Notes under the pieces: model-generated
Told to the model about the DNA's origin: nothing
The model's database searches: none
Seen by the model: only the letters and a program-made list of their open reading frames with translations
Made by a program: the position numbers and the translations under genes
Part shown: piece after piece, positions 36,539 through 45,497 of the stretch
Numbering within the stretch: the first letter of the stretch is position 1
How the letters are laid out: the number at the start of each line of letters is the position of its first letter
Source of the DNA: Candidatus Babelota bacterium
GTDB taxonomy: Bacteria; Babelota; Babeliae; Babelales; Vermiphilaceae
DNA length: 64,000 bases
Reading direction: 5' to 3'
Assembly: GCA_003963225.1 (NCBI GenBank)
Contig: RXKB01000008.1
Location: 98,405 to 162,404, forward strand

Positions 36539-36949
36539 TTATCCTAGTTTAATACCAACTAACAACCCTACCATCCAGCTTATGACCAAAAAAACATTGG
36601 CTTTTGCCCATTCAAAAATAAATAAATGCACACTTTCACCAATTAAATGCATTAATTGCGTTATGCCCAGGATTTCATAAATGATTTCCCAATGAATAGT
36701 AATAGTAATTAAACTAAATTGCTGTAATACAAAAAGCATAGTACTCATCATAATCATTGTAATAACAGCATTAATATATCTTTTTAACAAATACCCAATT
36801 AAAAATCCTATGCCACCATAAATAGCGATATCAAGAATAAGTGCTCGTGAGTCTTGTACTTTTTCAAAAAAATTTTGTAGACTAACTTTTTCTTTTACAC
36901 TATCTAATATGCTTTGTTGCTCAATTGCCTCTACATTATTAATTTGCAT
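36539..36949 (-). CDS. FUN14-like small membrane protein
   Basis: 136 residues. A short polar N-terminus (1-40) is followed by hydrophobic segments with the FUN14 pattern: IYGGIGFLIGYLLKRYINAV, LFVLQQFSLITITIHWEII, and a C-terminal VFLVISWMVGLLVGIKLG ending in the G-x-x-x-G-x-K-x-G style. FUN14 proteins occur in archaea and bacteria and, as FUNDC1, on mitochondria; their bacterial role is undefined. It overlaps no gene but sits 2 bases before the MshEN-like gene, so it may be co-expressed. The family call is from motif wording only. Confidence 0.55.
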   Translation of the reverse strand: MQINNVEAIEQQSILDSVKEKVSLQNFFEKVQDSRALILDIAIYGGIGFLIGYLLKRYINAVITMIMMSTMLFVLQQFSLITITIHWEIIYEILGITQLMHLIGESVHLFIFEWAKANVFLVISWMVGLLVGIKLG

Positions 36950-37024
36950 ACTGTTCCTTTTGAAATTAAAAAAATGATTGCATGTTTATAGTATACTAAC
37001 AATAAAGTATTCTAAGCAAACAAA

Positions 37025-37051
37025 AAGGGTGTCAATTATCTTGACACCCTT
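37025..37051 (-). terminator. Intrinsic terminator of the HU gene
   Basis: AAGGGTGTCAA pairs with TTGACACCCTT around a 5-base loop. On the minus strand TTTTTG follows. Confidence 0.88.
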
Positions 37052-37080
37052 GTTAATGTATAGCCGAACTATAGATTTTA

Positions 37081-37353
37081 TTAGTCAACCATATCTTTAA
37101 AAGCTTTACCTGGTTTGAATTTAGGAACCTTTCTTGCAGGAATATCCATAGGCTTACCTGTTGCTGGATTAATTCCTTTACGCTTTTTACGTTGCATGAC
37201 TGAAAACGTACCAAATCCAGTCAAGACAACATTTTTATTTCCTTTAAGCGTCGTACAAACTATATTTATAAATGCCTCCAAGCAATCTTTACAAGTTGCT
37301 TTTTGCATTTTGGTTACTTTTGCCATTTGTTCAATAAGTTTTGCCTTGTTCAT
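37081..37353 (-). CDS. hup: HU-family DNA-binding protein
   Basis: 90 residues, the canonical HU length, starting at the ATG at 37353 where NKAKLIEQMAK begins and AGAGGA lies eight bases upstream. Codons further upstream fall in the promoter region. HU signature: VVLTGFGTFSVMQRKKRKG, then NPATGKPMDIPARKVPKFKPGK. It is a nucleoid protein that bends and compacts DNA as a dimer. Two extra cysteines around residues 22-36 are unusual for HU. Confidence 0.95.
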   Translation of the reverse strand: MNKAKLIEQMAKVTKMQKATCKDCLEAFINIVCTTLKGNKNVVLTGFGTFSVMQRKKRKGINPATGKPMDIPARKVPKFKPGKAFKDMVD

Positions 37354-37406
37354 ACAATTCCTCTGGTTGATCAGCTCCTTTTGGTAAAGCATACATATAG
37401 TACTCA

Positions 37407-37439
37407 AATGTACACTAACCTTAGGTTAACTTTTGTCAA
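37407..37439 (-). promoter_or_regulatory. Possible HU promoter with palindromic spacer
   Basis: On the minus strand TTGACA (37439-37434) and TACATT (37412-37407) are separated by 21 bases. That spacer contains the palindrome TAACCTTAGGTTA (37416-37428). The over-long spacer with a central palindrome recalls activator-dependent promoters, but the -10 assignment is uncertain. Confidence 0.35.
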
Positions 37440-37452
37440 GCGTTAATTAAAA

Positions 37453-37539
37453 TGGTGCCGAGAGCCGGACTCGAACCGGCACAGACAAAAGTCCGAAGGA
37501 TTTTAAGTCCTTTGCGTCTACCTATTCCGCCATCCCGGC
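37453..37539 (-). tRNA. tRNA-Leu (anticodon UAA)
   Basis: An 87-base cloverleaf with a long variable arm typical of class II tRNAs. The anticodon stem AAGGA/TCCTT encloses CTTAAAA (anticodon TAA). The T arm is GCCGG-TTCGAGT-CCGGC and CCA is encoded. It is 26 bases downstream of tRNA-Cys on the same strand, so the two are probably transcribed together. UUA is likely the dominant leucine codon in such an AT-rich genome. Confidence 0.95.
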
Positions 37540-37565
37540 ACAACTACTGTTTGCAACATAATATA

Positions 37566-37639
37566 TGGAGGCGGCACCCGGATTTGAACCGGGGATCAGG
37601 ATTTTGCAGACCCTTGCCTTACCGCTTGGCTATGCCGCC
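37566..37639 (-). tRNA. tRNA-Cys (anticodon GCA)
   Basis: A 74-base cloverleaf. Acceptor GGCGGCA pairs with TGCCGCC. The anticodon loop is CTGCAAA (anticodon GCA), the T loop is TTCAAAT, the discriminator is T as expected for cysteine, and CCA is encoded. Confidence 0.95.
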
Positions 37640-37877
37640 AACAGTGTGTTATGTTTTGCTATTTTTGTTTTGCAGCACAAAAAGCATTTTTAATGTATCA
37701 TAAAATAGCTATTCTGCAACTATATTTTGTATAAATAACAAAAAATCATAAAGAATTTATAAAATACTATTATTTGTTAAGCTATAAAATGCTTTTATTG
37801 ATTCAAAAACGAAAGTTTGTATACTTTTATTTATATAGAACAATAACCCAAAACCCACTGTGCCTTATAGTACCTTT

Positions 37878-39638
37878 ATGAGCAAGCCACTCCTGATTAA
37901 GCTAATAGATATAATGCCAACACAACATCTTGCAATAGCAATAGCTACTACGTGTTCTATTTTTAATCAAGTATTTGACTTGCTGCCAGAAATTTTACTT
38001 GGTATTGCAGTTGATATTGTGGTCAACAAACAAGACTCTTTTATAGCTGGCTGGGGCTTTAATACTCTTTTTTCTCAACTTCTTTTTTTAGGAGCGCTTT
38101 GTCTTATTACCTGGACATTTGAATCCATTTTTCAATACTTATATATTATTTTATGGCGAAACATAGGTCAGTACATGCAACATACGTTGCGCATAGAAAC
38201 ATACACACACGTGCAAAGATTAGAGATGTCTTTTTTTGAAGAAAAACACACAGGCGAATTAATAGCTATTCTTAACGACGATATTAATCAGCTTGAACGT
38301 TTTTTAGACAACGGAGTCAATGCGATTATTCAGATTATTACTAGTACGCTCATGACTTTTGCAGTGTTTATATATACCTCCCCTCTTCTTACTTTATGTA
38401 CCTTAATGTCAACCCCATTTATTTGCGCACTAAGTTGGATTTTTCAACATCGATTATCATTTTTACATGCAGCAGTAAGAAAAAAAGCTGCATTACTGAA
38501 CAGCAAACTTGCTCATAATATTGCAGGTATTAGCACGATAAAAAGTTATACTACAGAAGAGTTTGAAATAAAAAAAATCAGTGAACATAGCAAAAATTAT
38601 ATGCGCGCCAATGCTCAACTTATTGGCACTTTTGCAGCATTTAGACCTTTAATACGTATGTCTATTGTGCTTGGCTTTGTTGCAACTGTTGTAGTTGGTG
38701 GCTGGCTTGCTTCTAATAATCTTTTAAATGTAGGTGCTTACAGCACGCTTGTTTTTTTAACACAACGATTATTGTGGCCGTTTACTGAGCTTGCAGATAT
38801 TGCAAATGATTATAAGCGAGCCATGGCTTGTGCCAAACGAGTGTTGAATTTATTAGAAACACCTGTACCTGCACATACAGAATGCATGAATACTTTTTAT
38901 CCAATTCAAGGGGCCATTACTTTTGAAAATGTATCTTTTTCTTATCCAGACAACACAAAAGTGTTTGAAAATCTTTCGTTTATTATACCAAAACATACAA
39001 CAGTCGCTTTTGTAGGCGCAACAGGATCTGGTAAAAGTAGTATTGTCAAACTACTTTTACGTTTTTATAATCCTCAACATGGCTCTATTTATATAGATAA
39101 TTATAATATTCAAGCTTTATCCCTGCAAAAAGTAAGATCATGTATCAGCTTGGTAAATCAAGAACCATTTTTGTTTGCTGGTACCATTTATGAAAACATT
39201 GCGTATGGGTCACCACACGCATTAGCTGAAGAAGTAGAACAAGCAGCAATGATAGCTCAAGCTCACAGCTTTATTATGCGCTTACCTGAGCAGTATCAAA
39301 CAGTTATTGGAGAGCGAGGCCAAAAACTTTCTGGCGGTCAAAAACAACGTATTTCTATTGCGCGGGCTGTGCTTAAAAATAATGCTTTATTTATTTTTGA
39401 CGAAGCTACATCTGCAATGGATAACGAAACAGAAGCAGCAATACAACAATCACTTGCAAAAATAGCCCAAAACCATACAACTATTATTATTGCTCATCGA
39501 CTTTCTACGGTGCGTTATGCAGACCTTATTTATGTATTAGACAAAGGCAACATCATTGAACAAGGTAGCCATCAAGCTCTACTTGCACACCAAGGGACTT
39601 ATGCTCAACTTTGGCGCATCCAAGAAAGCACAATGTAA
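37878..39638 (+). CDS. ABC transporter, MsbA/exporter type (permease-ATPase fusion)
   Basis: Half-transporter of about 586 residues from the ATG at 37878; a GTG 18 bases earlier is possible. Residues 1-320 hold about six membrane helices (HLAIAIATTCSIFNQVF, SIVLGFVATVVVGGWLA). The ATPase has Walker A GATGSGKSSIVKLLL, Q-loop LVNQEPFLFAGTIYENI, signature LSGGQKQRISIARA, Walker B ALFIFDEATSAMD and switch histidine IIIAHRLSTV. It acts as a homodimer exporting lipid, peptide or drug; substrate not deducible. It converges with the next gene without a gap. Confidence 0.92.
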   Translation: MSKPLLIKLIDIMPTQHLAIAIATTCSIFNQVFDLLPEILLGIAVDIVVNKQDSFIAGWGFNTLFSQLLFLGALCLITWTFESIFQYLYIILWRNIGQYMQHTLRIETYTHVQRLEMSFFEEKHTGELIAILNDDINQLERFLDNGVNAIIQIITSTLMTFAVFIYTSPLLTLCTLMSTPFICALSWIFQHRLSFLHAAVRKKAALLNSKLAHNIAGISTIKSYTTEEFEIKKISEHSKNYMRANAQLIGTFAAFRPLIRMSIVLGFVATVVVGGWLASNNLLNVGAYSTLVFLTQRLLWPFTELADIANDYKRAMACAKRVLNLLETPVPAHTECMNTFYPIQGAITFENVSFSYPDNTKVFENLSFIIPKHTTVAFVGATGSGKSSIVKLLLRFYNPQHGSIYIDNYNIQALSLQKVRSCISLVNQEPFLFAGTIYENIAYGSPHALAEEVEQAAMIAQAHSFIMRLPEQYQTVIGERGQKLSGGQKQRISIARAVLKNNALFIFDEATSAMDNETEAAIQQSLAKIAQNHTTIIIAHRLSTVRYADLIYVLDKGNIIEQGSHQALLAHQGTYAQLWRIQESTM

Positions 39639-42600
39639 CTATTTTCCTGTAAAAAAATTGTATATTGCTTTAAACGGCCAAGCAATTGCACTACCTATTG
39701 CGCTTAATATTTCAAATAATCCACTAAAAAAAGAAGCTCCCCCACTGCTTGATCCACCACCAGCTGGAGGTTCATTATTTTTGGTGCCTTCAGGTTTTAC
39801 TGGTACAACAGGAACTATTTGTTGATCAGTTTTTGTTGTAACAGCACTTTGATCGGTTTCACCTGAGTTAAACTTGTTTGCATAAAAATCTTTTTCATTA
39901 GACGCATTTGTTGGAATGCTTACTTTTTTGTTATCCATATTTTCTTTTTTTGGTAAATTGTTTTCTACCTTTGCATTGTTTTTAGACACATCGGTTTCAA
40001 TTAGATCTTTGTCAAATATTTTATAATGTGTTTCGGTTTTAGTAATTTTTAGTGTGTAACGATTTATATCTTGTTGATGAACCCGAAAAGTATTGAAAAT
40101 AGCACTAGCAACATTTTTATCTTTTTTGCAAACCTCTTTTAAAAATAAGTTGATATTTTTTATTTTCCATTTTAAAAATTCACATAGTTTTACAATTAAA
40201 TTATTCTCATTGTCACTTTCAGTCTTAAATGTTAACCGATTACCAAAGGTATTTTTGTTATACTGAACATATGCATTTAATCCTTTTATAAATAGATTTT
40301 TTAAAAGAGTGTTTGTTTGATTGTTTAATTCAATAGTGGCTAAAAATTTATCGATGCTTGTTCCGCTTGATACAAAATCTAATTCCATAGTAGTATTATT
40401 GATATTTATTTTAAAATTATCAAGAACAATATCTGAAGAGCTAATCTTACTCATAAAATCATAGATTCCAAAGACAAACATATTTGTGCAATACTTTTGT
40501 AATTTGTCTTTTAAAAAAATTGTTAAAAACTCCTGACACACTGTTGGAGTAAAATTATTTTGTTGCACAACAAACTTACTTGAACGATCGACAATCGGCC
40601 CCTGTAATTCTCCTAACGTTTTGACAAAACTGTCAACATTTTTTATTGTCGTATATATAAGATAATATTGTTCATATTCAGTATTTTGTTTACGTGAAGG
40701 ATCAAAACAGTTAATCTGTTTTAATTTTGATTTTTGATTTTCTGTAAGATTTCTATAAATTGGGGCAAAATCATTTTCAAAAAATGTAAATTCGTTAATA
40801 TCTTCATCAAAAACCAGCTCTTTTGATTTATTTTTGTCTAACTTAAAAAATCCATCTGCTAAACGCTCAGGCCCAGTATTCAATAACTCATCACCATTAT
40901 ATAATTGTAGAAAGGAAGCGTCGTCCAATCTATTAATCTCTTCATTAATAAATTGTTTTTGTTTAGCATTTAATATTGGTTGACTTAATATTTTTTTTAA
41001 CTCGTTATATTGTTCTTTTGATTTTTCATAAGTTAAAACAGGCTGTGCTGGCCCATTTAATTCTTTAATTTCAAAAGATTGTCCAGATTTAACAACCTCA
41101 ATAGATAATTTTTGTTCTGTTATCAAAGCGTTCACACAATGTATAAAATTTTGTTGGCTCAAACCACATGACAACAACGCATTCAAAACTTTTACAATAG
41201 ATGTAACTTCATTATCTTTACTTGCAATAGTTATTGACTGACTTTGTGAGATGCTTTTTTTGACTGCAGTTATTAATTGTGTTAATATTTTTTTTTGTAA
41301 ATCTATTTGTTTATCATCACTGAATAATGTTTTCCATGCTTTTTTATATGGCATGACCTTACTCTCTTTGCATACAACACAAAAGTAATCTACATTAAAT
41401 TGATTATCAAGCGAATAAAAATCTAATGGATCATGCAAAACATTGTTTTTCGTTTCTTTACGCCTACCAACTATATTCAACTTAGATAACCAATTTATAT
41501 CACCCTGAAATAATGTATTAAAAAATGATGTATACCCAAAAACAAAGGTGTTCTCTTGATATTTATTAAAAAAATCAATCATTTCTTTAATAACGTTTTG
41601 CTTTTCTTGAGCAGATAATGCAGACAAAGTAGTCTGTATGTTGAATAAAGAGTCAGGATCTGTAATTGCCTTAAGCAAAACAGTATATGGTGTCAAAGGA
41701 ATACCAAAACAAGCAAACAAAGAGTTCTGTTGTTCTTCTGTCATATTATTATAAATACCCTTATTAAAAGGGCTTAAAAAAAGTAGACAGTTTTTTATTT
41801 GATTTTGTTTATACCAAAAACTACATGCGTTAAGTATTTGTTCTTTGACAAACTCTACAACAAGCTTTTTTATTGCTTCGGGATATATCGGTTGAATTAA
41901 AAATGCTTCATTTATTTTTTTAATTTTGTTGATATTAGTAATTTTTTTATTATTCAAAAGTATTTTTATAAGTGCATATACTGCTTGTTGTTTTTTTTCA
42001 TCCTTCAAATTATTTAAATTGAAATTATTAACTGCTTGATCATAAGTCAGGTATGCTTGATCAATACCCTTAAGTGCTTTTTGATAGGTTGCTTGAGTTT
42101 CTAAATCATAGCCTTTGTTGGTGAATAAACTTTTAATAATTATATCTGTGTATATATTTCCTATAATTAATTGTTTATTTTTTTTATCAAGATTAGAAAT
42201 TAGGTTTTTGCAATCTTTTTTTGGTAGCAAATTACTTATCTTTTGAACAACGCTATTCTGTATGTCAAATGGCTTAATACCAGATAAAATTGCTATTATC
42301 AGCTCTTTTTGATCTGTATTTTCTAATAAATTTTCTATAGCATTTGATACTTGTTTCTCAGAGCTAGCAGAAAGCACTAAAGAGATCTTGTCATTATCAT
42401 CTTGTAATGTATTATTGACAATGTTATAAGGCGTCTCTTGATTACTATTGTTAATTATTGATTGAATCGATGTATTTTTATCAAAAACTTGACTAGTCAG
42501 GGTATTAACAAAATAACAGTATCCCTGAATCGACGTTGCAATTCGCATAAGATGATTAAGATACATTGTTAAAAAAATTTTTTTTATTTCTATATTATTG

Positions 42601-43235
42601 TTTGTAATGAGAAGGACTACATCTGTTAAAAATTTTTCTGGTTGTATAAACCAACTTGTCCATTCATTATCATTCAACCATTCAACAGCATGCAAATCAT
42701 TTTTTCCAATTAAAAAAAGTTTTTTATATTTTTTAATATAATCTGTTCTTTGTTGTATATCATTTATATTCATAAAAAATTGAGCATATTCATGAAAATA
42801 AATATCATAATTAAATTTGTCTTTATCGTTTAACACATAATAATAATCGGTATGTTTACATAGATCATTGAAAAATTGGATTTTAACTTCTTTTGTATCG
42901 TTCAAGCATAAAAGATTGATCAAAGAAGGGTCCTTATTAAACAGCTTTATTCGTTCGAAATTTTTAAAATAATATGTCAATTTTAAAAGTAATGTTTTTT
43001 TTTGATCAATAGCGTTTGATTCAGTGAATGCTTTTGAGTGGTAATTATAGTAACCATACATATTATTCAATGTAAAGCTTTCAATATCATCGTTAATCAC
43101 ATTACCTTTGATCTTCCTGAGCTCATTATCAAAAATTTTTTGCCCCAATTTATTAATAATGATTTTTGAATCTTGCTCCATTGAACACACAGACAACACA
43201 CACAACAGTTGGATAAAAACTATTACTTTTTTCAT
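39639..43235 (-). CDS. Very large exported protein of unknown function (1198 aa)
   Basis: The longest gene in the window. AAGGGA precedes the ATG and the signal peptide KVIVFIQLLCVLSVCS is clear; the cysteine could be a lipidation or cleavage site. The body is a long, mostly helical, asparagine/lysine/isoleucine-rich sequence without recognised repeats or catalytic motifs. The C-terminus has a disordered, threonine/lysine-rich stretch. It ends with a short proline-rich segment, a Gly/Ser linker (AGGGSSSGGASFF) and a hydrophobic tail (LFEILSAIGSAIAWPFKAIY) ending FFTGK, which looks like a membrane-binding anchor. Codon use looks like its neighbours. It is either a secreted host-interaction protein or a surface structure. 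Function unknown. Confidence 0.7.
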   Translation of the reverse strand: MKKVIVFIQLLCVLSVCSMEQDSKIIINKLGQKIFDNELRKIKGNVINDDIESFTLNNMYGYYNYHSKAFTESNAIDQKKTLLLKLTYYFKNFERIKLFNKDPSLINLLCLNDTKEVKIQFFNDLCKHTDYYYVLNDKDKFNYDIYFHEYAQFFMNINDIQQRTDYIKKYKKLFLIGKNDLHAVEWLNDNEWTSWFIQPEKFLTDVVLLITNNNIEIKKIFLTMYLNHLMRIATSIQGYCYFVNTLTSQVFDKNTSIQSIINNSNQETPYNIVNNTLQDDNDKISLVLSASSEKQVSNAIENLLENTDQKELIIAILSGIKPFDIQNSVVQKISNLLPKKDCKNLISNLDKKNKQLIIGNIYTDIIIKSLFTNKGYDLETQATYQKALKGIDQAYLTYDQAVNNFNLNNLKDEKKQQAVYALIKILLNNKKITNINKIKKINEAFLIQPIYPEAIKKLVVEFVKEQILNACSFWYKQNQIKNCLLFLSPFNKGIYNNMTEEQQNSLFACFGIPLTPYTVLLKAITDPDSLFNIQTTLSALSAQEKQNVIKEMIDFFNKYQENTFVFGYTSFFNTLFQGDINWLSKLNIVGRRKETKNNVLHDPLDFYSLDNQFNVDYFCVVCKESKVMPYKKAWKTLFSDDKQIDLQKKILTQLITAVKKSISQSQSITIASKDNEVTSIVKVLNALLSCGLSQQNFIHCVNALITEQKLSIEVVKSGQSFEIKELNGPAQPVLTYEKSKEQYNELKKILSQPILNAKQKQFINEEINRLDDASFLQLYNGDELLNTGPERLADGFFKLDKNKSKELVFDEDINEFTFFENDFAPIYRNLTENQKSKLKQINCFDPSRKQNTEYEQYYLIYTTIKNVDSFVKTLGELQGPIVDRSSKFVVQQNNFTPTVCQEFLTIFLKDKLQKYCTNMFVFGIYDFMSKISSSDIVLDNFKININNTTMELDFVSSGTSIDKFLATIELNNQTNTLLKNLFIKGLNAYVQYNKNTFGNRLTFKTESDNENNLIVKLCEFLKWKIKNINLFLKEVCKKDKNVASAIFNTFRVHQQDINRYTLKITKTETHYKIFDKDLIETDVSKNNAKVENNLPKKENMDNKKVSIPTNASNEKDFYANKFNSGETDQSAVTTKTDQQIVPVVPVKPEGTKNNEPPAGGGSSSGGASFFSGLFEILSAIGSAIAWPFKAIYNFFTGK

Positions 43236-43410
43236 TAGCTAATCCCTTGCACAAAGTATAAAGATTATTTTTTAAATATTTTCTTTTTTTATAACAAGTA
43301 CAGTTAATATAGCTAATATAGAAGTGAATTGAAAATAATAACTCAAAAAATCATGCCAATTGTTTAAAAGTTAGCTTTTTACTTTTGCTTTTTTATTAGA
43401 TTAAAAGCAA

Positions 43411-43444
43411 AAGAGAGAAAGCAATATGTATTACTTTCTCTCTT
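43411..43444 (-). terminator. Terminator of lepB with adjacent inverted repeat
   Basis: AAGAGAGAAAG pairs with CTTTCTCTCTT. On the minus strand TTTTGCTTTT follows. A second 11-bp inverted repeat (CTTTTGCTTTT at 43382-43392 with AAAAGCAAAAG at 43403-43413) abuts it, so alternative pairings are possible. Confidence 0.8.
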
Positions 43445-43468
43445 GTACTAGTTATTTAAAAATACTTA

Positions 43469-44434
43469 TTAATAAACTAATTGTAAAAAACGGCTCCAGC
43501 GAACGCGAGTCCAAAAATCAATAGGATGTTTTAGTATATCTATAATTGCCCATGATTCATCACTATCAACAGACCATATTCTAAATAAAATGCGACCATG
43601 AATTTGGTCAACTTTTATGGGCCCCAAAAATCTACTATCTTTACTGCCCAAACGATTATCTCCCATGCACCAATATTCATCCATACCAAGTTCTACATAA
43701 AACACATCTGTTTTGTTCCAATAACGTTTTGTTTGTTTACGCACAGCATCATTATACTGACTGATAGGAGTTGCTGGCCATAAAAGATCTGGTGAGCCAT
43801 CTTGAGCTTTTATAACTCGTTTTTCATCTATACGATAAAAAGGCTGGTCAAGATAAGACTTATCTGGATCATACGTTCTAAAAGTTGTACGCTGAGCCCA
43901 TTTTTGCATAAGTAACTGCTCGATATTAACACCGGCAATTCTGCCACCACGCATAATTGCTGCAAGCTCTTTTTCTATTGTTTCACGCAGAACTTCTGGA
44001 TCATCAGTCCACAAATGCATAATAGGCAACTGATTAACATAAGACTCATCTAATTTAACACCGTTAATATATATAACTGGTTTGCCTTCTTCAAGTTTTC
44101 CCTCAACAACGTCACCAGGCACGCCAATAACACGCTTAGTCCAATTAGAAGGTCCCCACACATATTTTTCAAACAACTGAACAAATTTGTTTTTTGAATA
44201 AATATATTCAGGATCATTAAATGCAATAATTTCTCCCTTTTTTGGCTTTCTAAACCAATAAGTCAACTTATCTGCAGCAAAACGTTCACCTACCAACATG
44301 GTTGATTCCATAGATGGTGTTGGTACTTGATAAAGCCCAAAGAAAAAAGTTCTAATAAAAAACACAAGCATAAGTAGCAACACAAATTCGACTACGTGCT
44401 CTATAAATGTTTTTTGATTTTTTTGTTGATACAT
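43469..44434 (-). CDS. lepB: Signal peptidase I
   Basis: Inner-membrane serine protease that removes signal peptides, consistent with the many exported proteins here. 321 residues. One N-terminal membrane helix (FVLLLMLVFFIRTFFFGLY) is followed by the nucleophile Ser41 in VPTPSMESTM and the general base Lys100 in NWTKRVIGVPGDVV. Box E is MGDNRLGSKDSRFLG. Residues 125-215 form an insertion longer than in short LepB forms. AAAGGA precedes the ATG. Confidence 0.95.
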   Translation of the reverse strand: MYQQKNQKTFIEHVVEFVLLLMLVFFIRTFFFGLYQVPTPSMESTMLVGERFAADKLTYWFRKPKKGEIIAFNDPEYIYSKNKFVQLFEKYVWGPSNWTKRVIGVPGDVVEGKLEEGKPVIYINGVKLDESYVNQLPIMHLWTDDPEVLRETIEKELAAIMRGGRIAGVNIEQLLMQKWAQRTTFRTYDPDKSYLDQPFYRIDEKRVIKAQDGSPDLLWPATPISQYNDAVRKQTKRYWNKTDVFYVELGMDEYWCMGDNRLGSKDSRFLGPIKVDQIHGRILFRIWSVDSDESWAIIDILKHPIDFWTRVRWSRFLQLVY

Positions 44435-44579
44435 ATTGTCTATATCCTTTCATTAGTTCTATGTTTATAAAATATTATCTCCATAGAACCGCAATTTTTT
44501 ATTTTTTTATCTAATATTTTACTTAATTACAGCAATATAGCATATTCAAAAATATTGTCATTATCATCTTAGCCTTATG

Positions 44580-45497
44580 CTACAACATTTTTGGTAAAAG
44601 GGTTAATGGATTAATGCGTGTATTATATTTGTAAAGCTCAAAATGTAAATGGGATCCATCATTAGTTTTTTTACGAATATATCCTGTTTCACCAACTTTA
44701 CCAATAATCATTCCTGCAAAAACTTTTTGTCCAGGTCGAACCAAAACTTCATGCAAATGAGCATATCGTGTAGTTAGATGATTAAGATGTTTAATAACAA
44801 CTGAATTTCCCCATCCTCCGGCATATTGCGCTTGTACAACTGTACCACTGGCAGCGGCCATTACAGGAGTACCTTTTATCGCTGCCATGTCAATACCATA
44901 ATGAAAACCAAAGCTGCCATCGCGTTTACGCCGAGGTCCATATAATGAACTAAGCCAAAATTTATCTACTTGTATAGGCCACTGCAAAGGCGCTTTTTCA
45001 TTAGGTGTTTGCAGTACGCGATCAACTGTCTTTACGCGAGAGCCTTTTTTTATTCTCCTGACAACTCTATTTTTTTTAAAAGAATTATCAACTCCGGAAT
45101 ACCGCTCCCAAAGAGAATGATCAATATGCGCAAGCAAAGTATCTAATGCTTGGGCCTTAAAAAATCTATGGGTACATCGTTTTAAATATGCCAAATTTCT
45201 ATTCAATAAAGTAAAAGTTGAACCAGAATCACAATCATTTAGCATTGTTCCATCTTCAAAATTAGAGTCAAGCTGAACAAAATCATGATGCACTATACTA
45301 TTTTGTTGAGTATTAATAATGTTGTCCAAGATACTTATACGCAAGCGATATGCTGCAACAATAGTTTGCAGTTCAGCAATTTCTTGATTAATACCATAAT
45401 ACACATAAAAAAACATAAGCACACTTAATGGTATCGCACAGCAGATAAAAATAATGAGCCAAGAAATAAAAAAGCAGATTTTTTTTTTAATGATCAA
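44580..45497 (-). CDS. M23-family peptidoglycan endopeptidase
   Basis: About 305 residues. An N-terminal membrane helix (ISWLIIFICCAIPLSVLMFF) precedes a coiled-coil segment (35-60). The C-terminal LytM domain (about 185-300) keeps all zinc-site residues: FHYGIDMAA (H and D), TTRYAHLHEV, and HLHFELYKYN. It cleaves peptide cross-links in peptidoglycan or activates amidases. The apparent start is a TTG inside the last codons of batE (11-base overlap) with GGAG just before it, implying translational coupling to the bat operon. Confidence 0.88.
   Translation of the reverse strand: MIIKKKICFFISWLIIFICCAIPLSVLMFFYVYYGINQEIAELQTIVAAYRLRISILDNIINTQQNSIVHHDFVQLDSNFEDGTMLNDCDSGSTFTLLNRNLAYLKRCTHRFFKAQALDTLLAHIDHSLWERYSGVDNSFKKNRVVRRIKKGSRVKTVDRVLQTPNEKAPLQWPIQVDKFWLSSLYGPRRKRDGSFGFHYGIDMAAIKGTPVMAAASGTVVQAQYAGGWGNSVVIKHLNHLTTRYAHLHEVLVRPGQKVFAGMIIGKVGETGYIRKKTNDGSHLHFELYKYNTRINPLTLLPKML

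Noticed and set aside
37452..37703. Plus-strand open frame across the two tRNA genes
   Set aside because: It is the complement of tRNA-Leu and tRNA-Cys. Such spurious frames are common over tRNAs.
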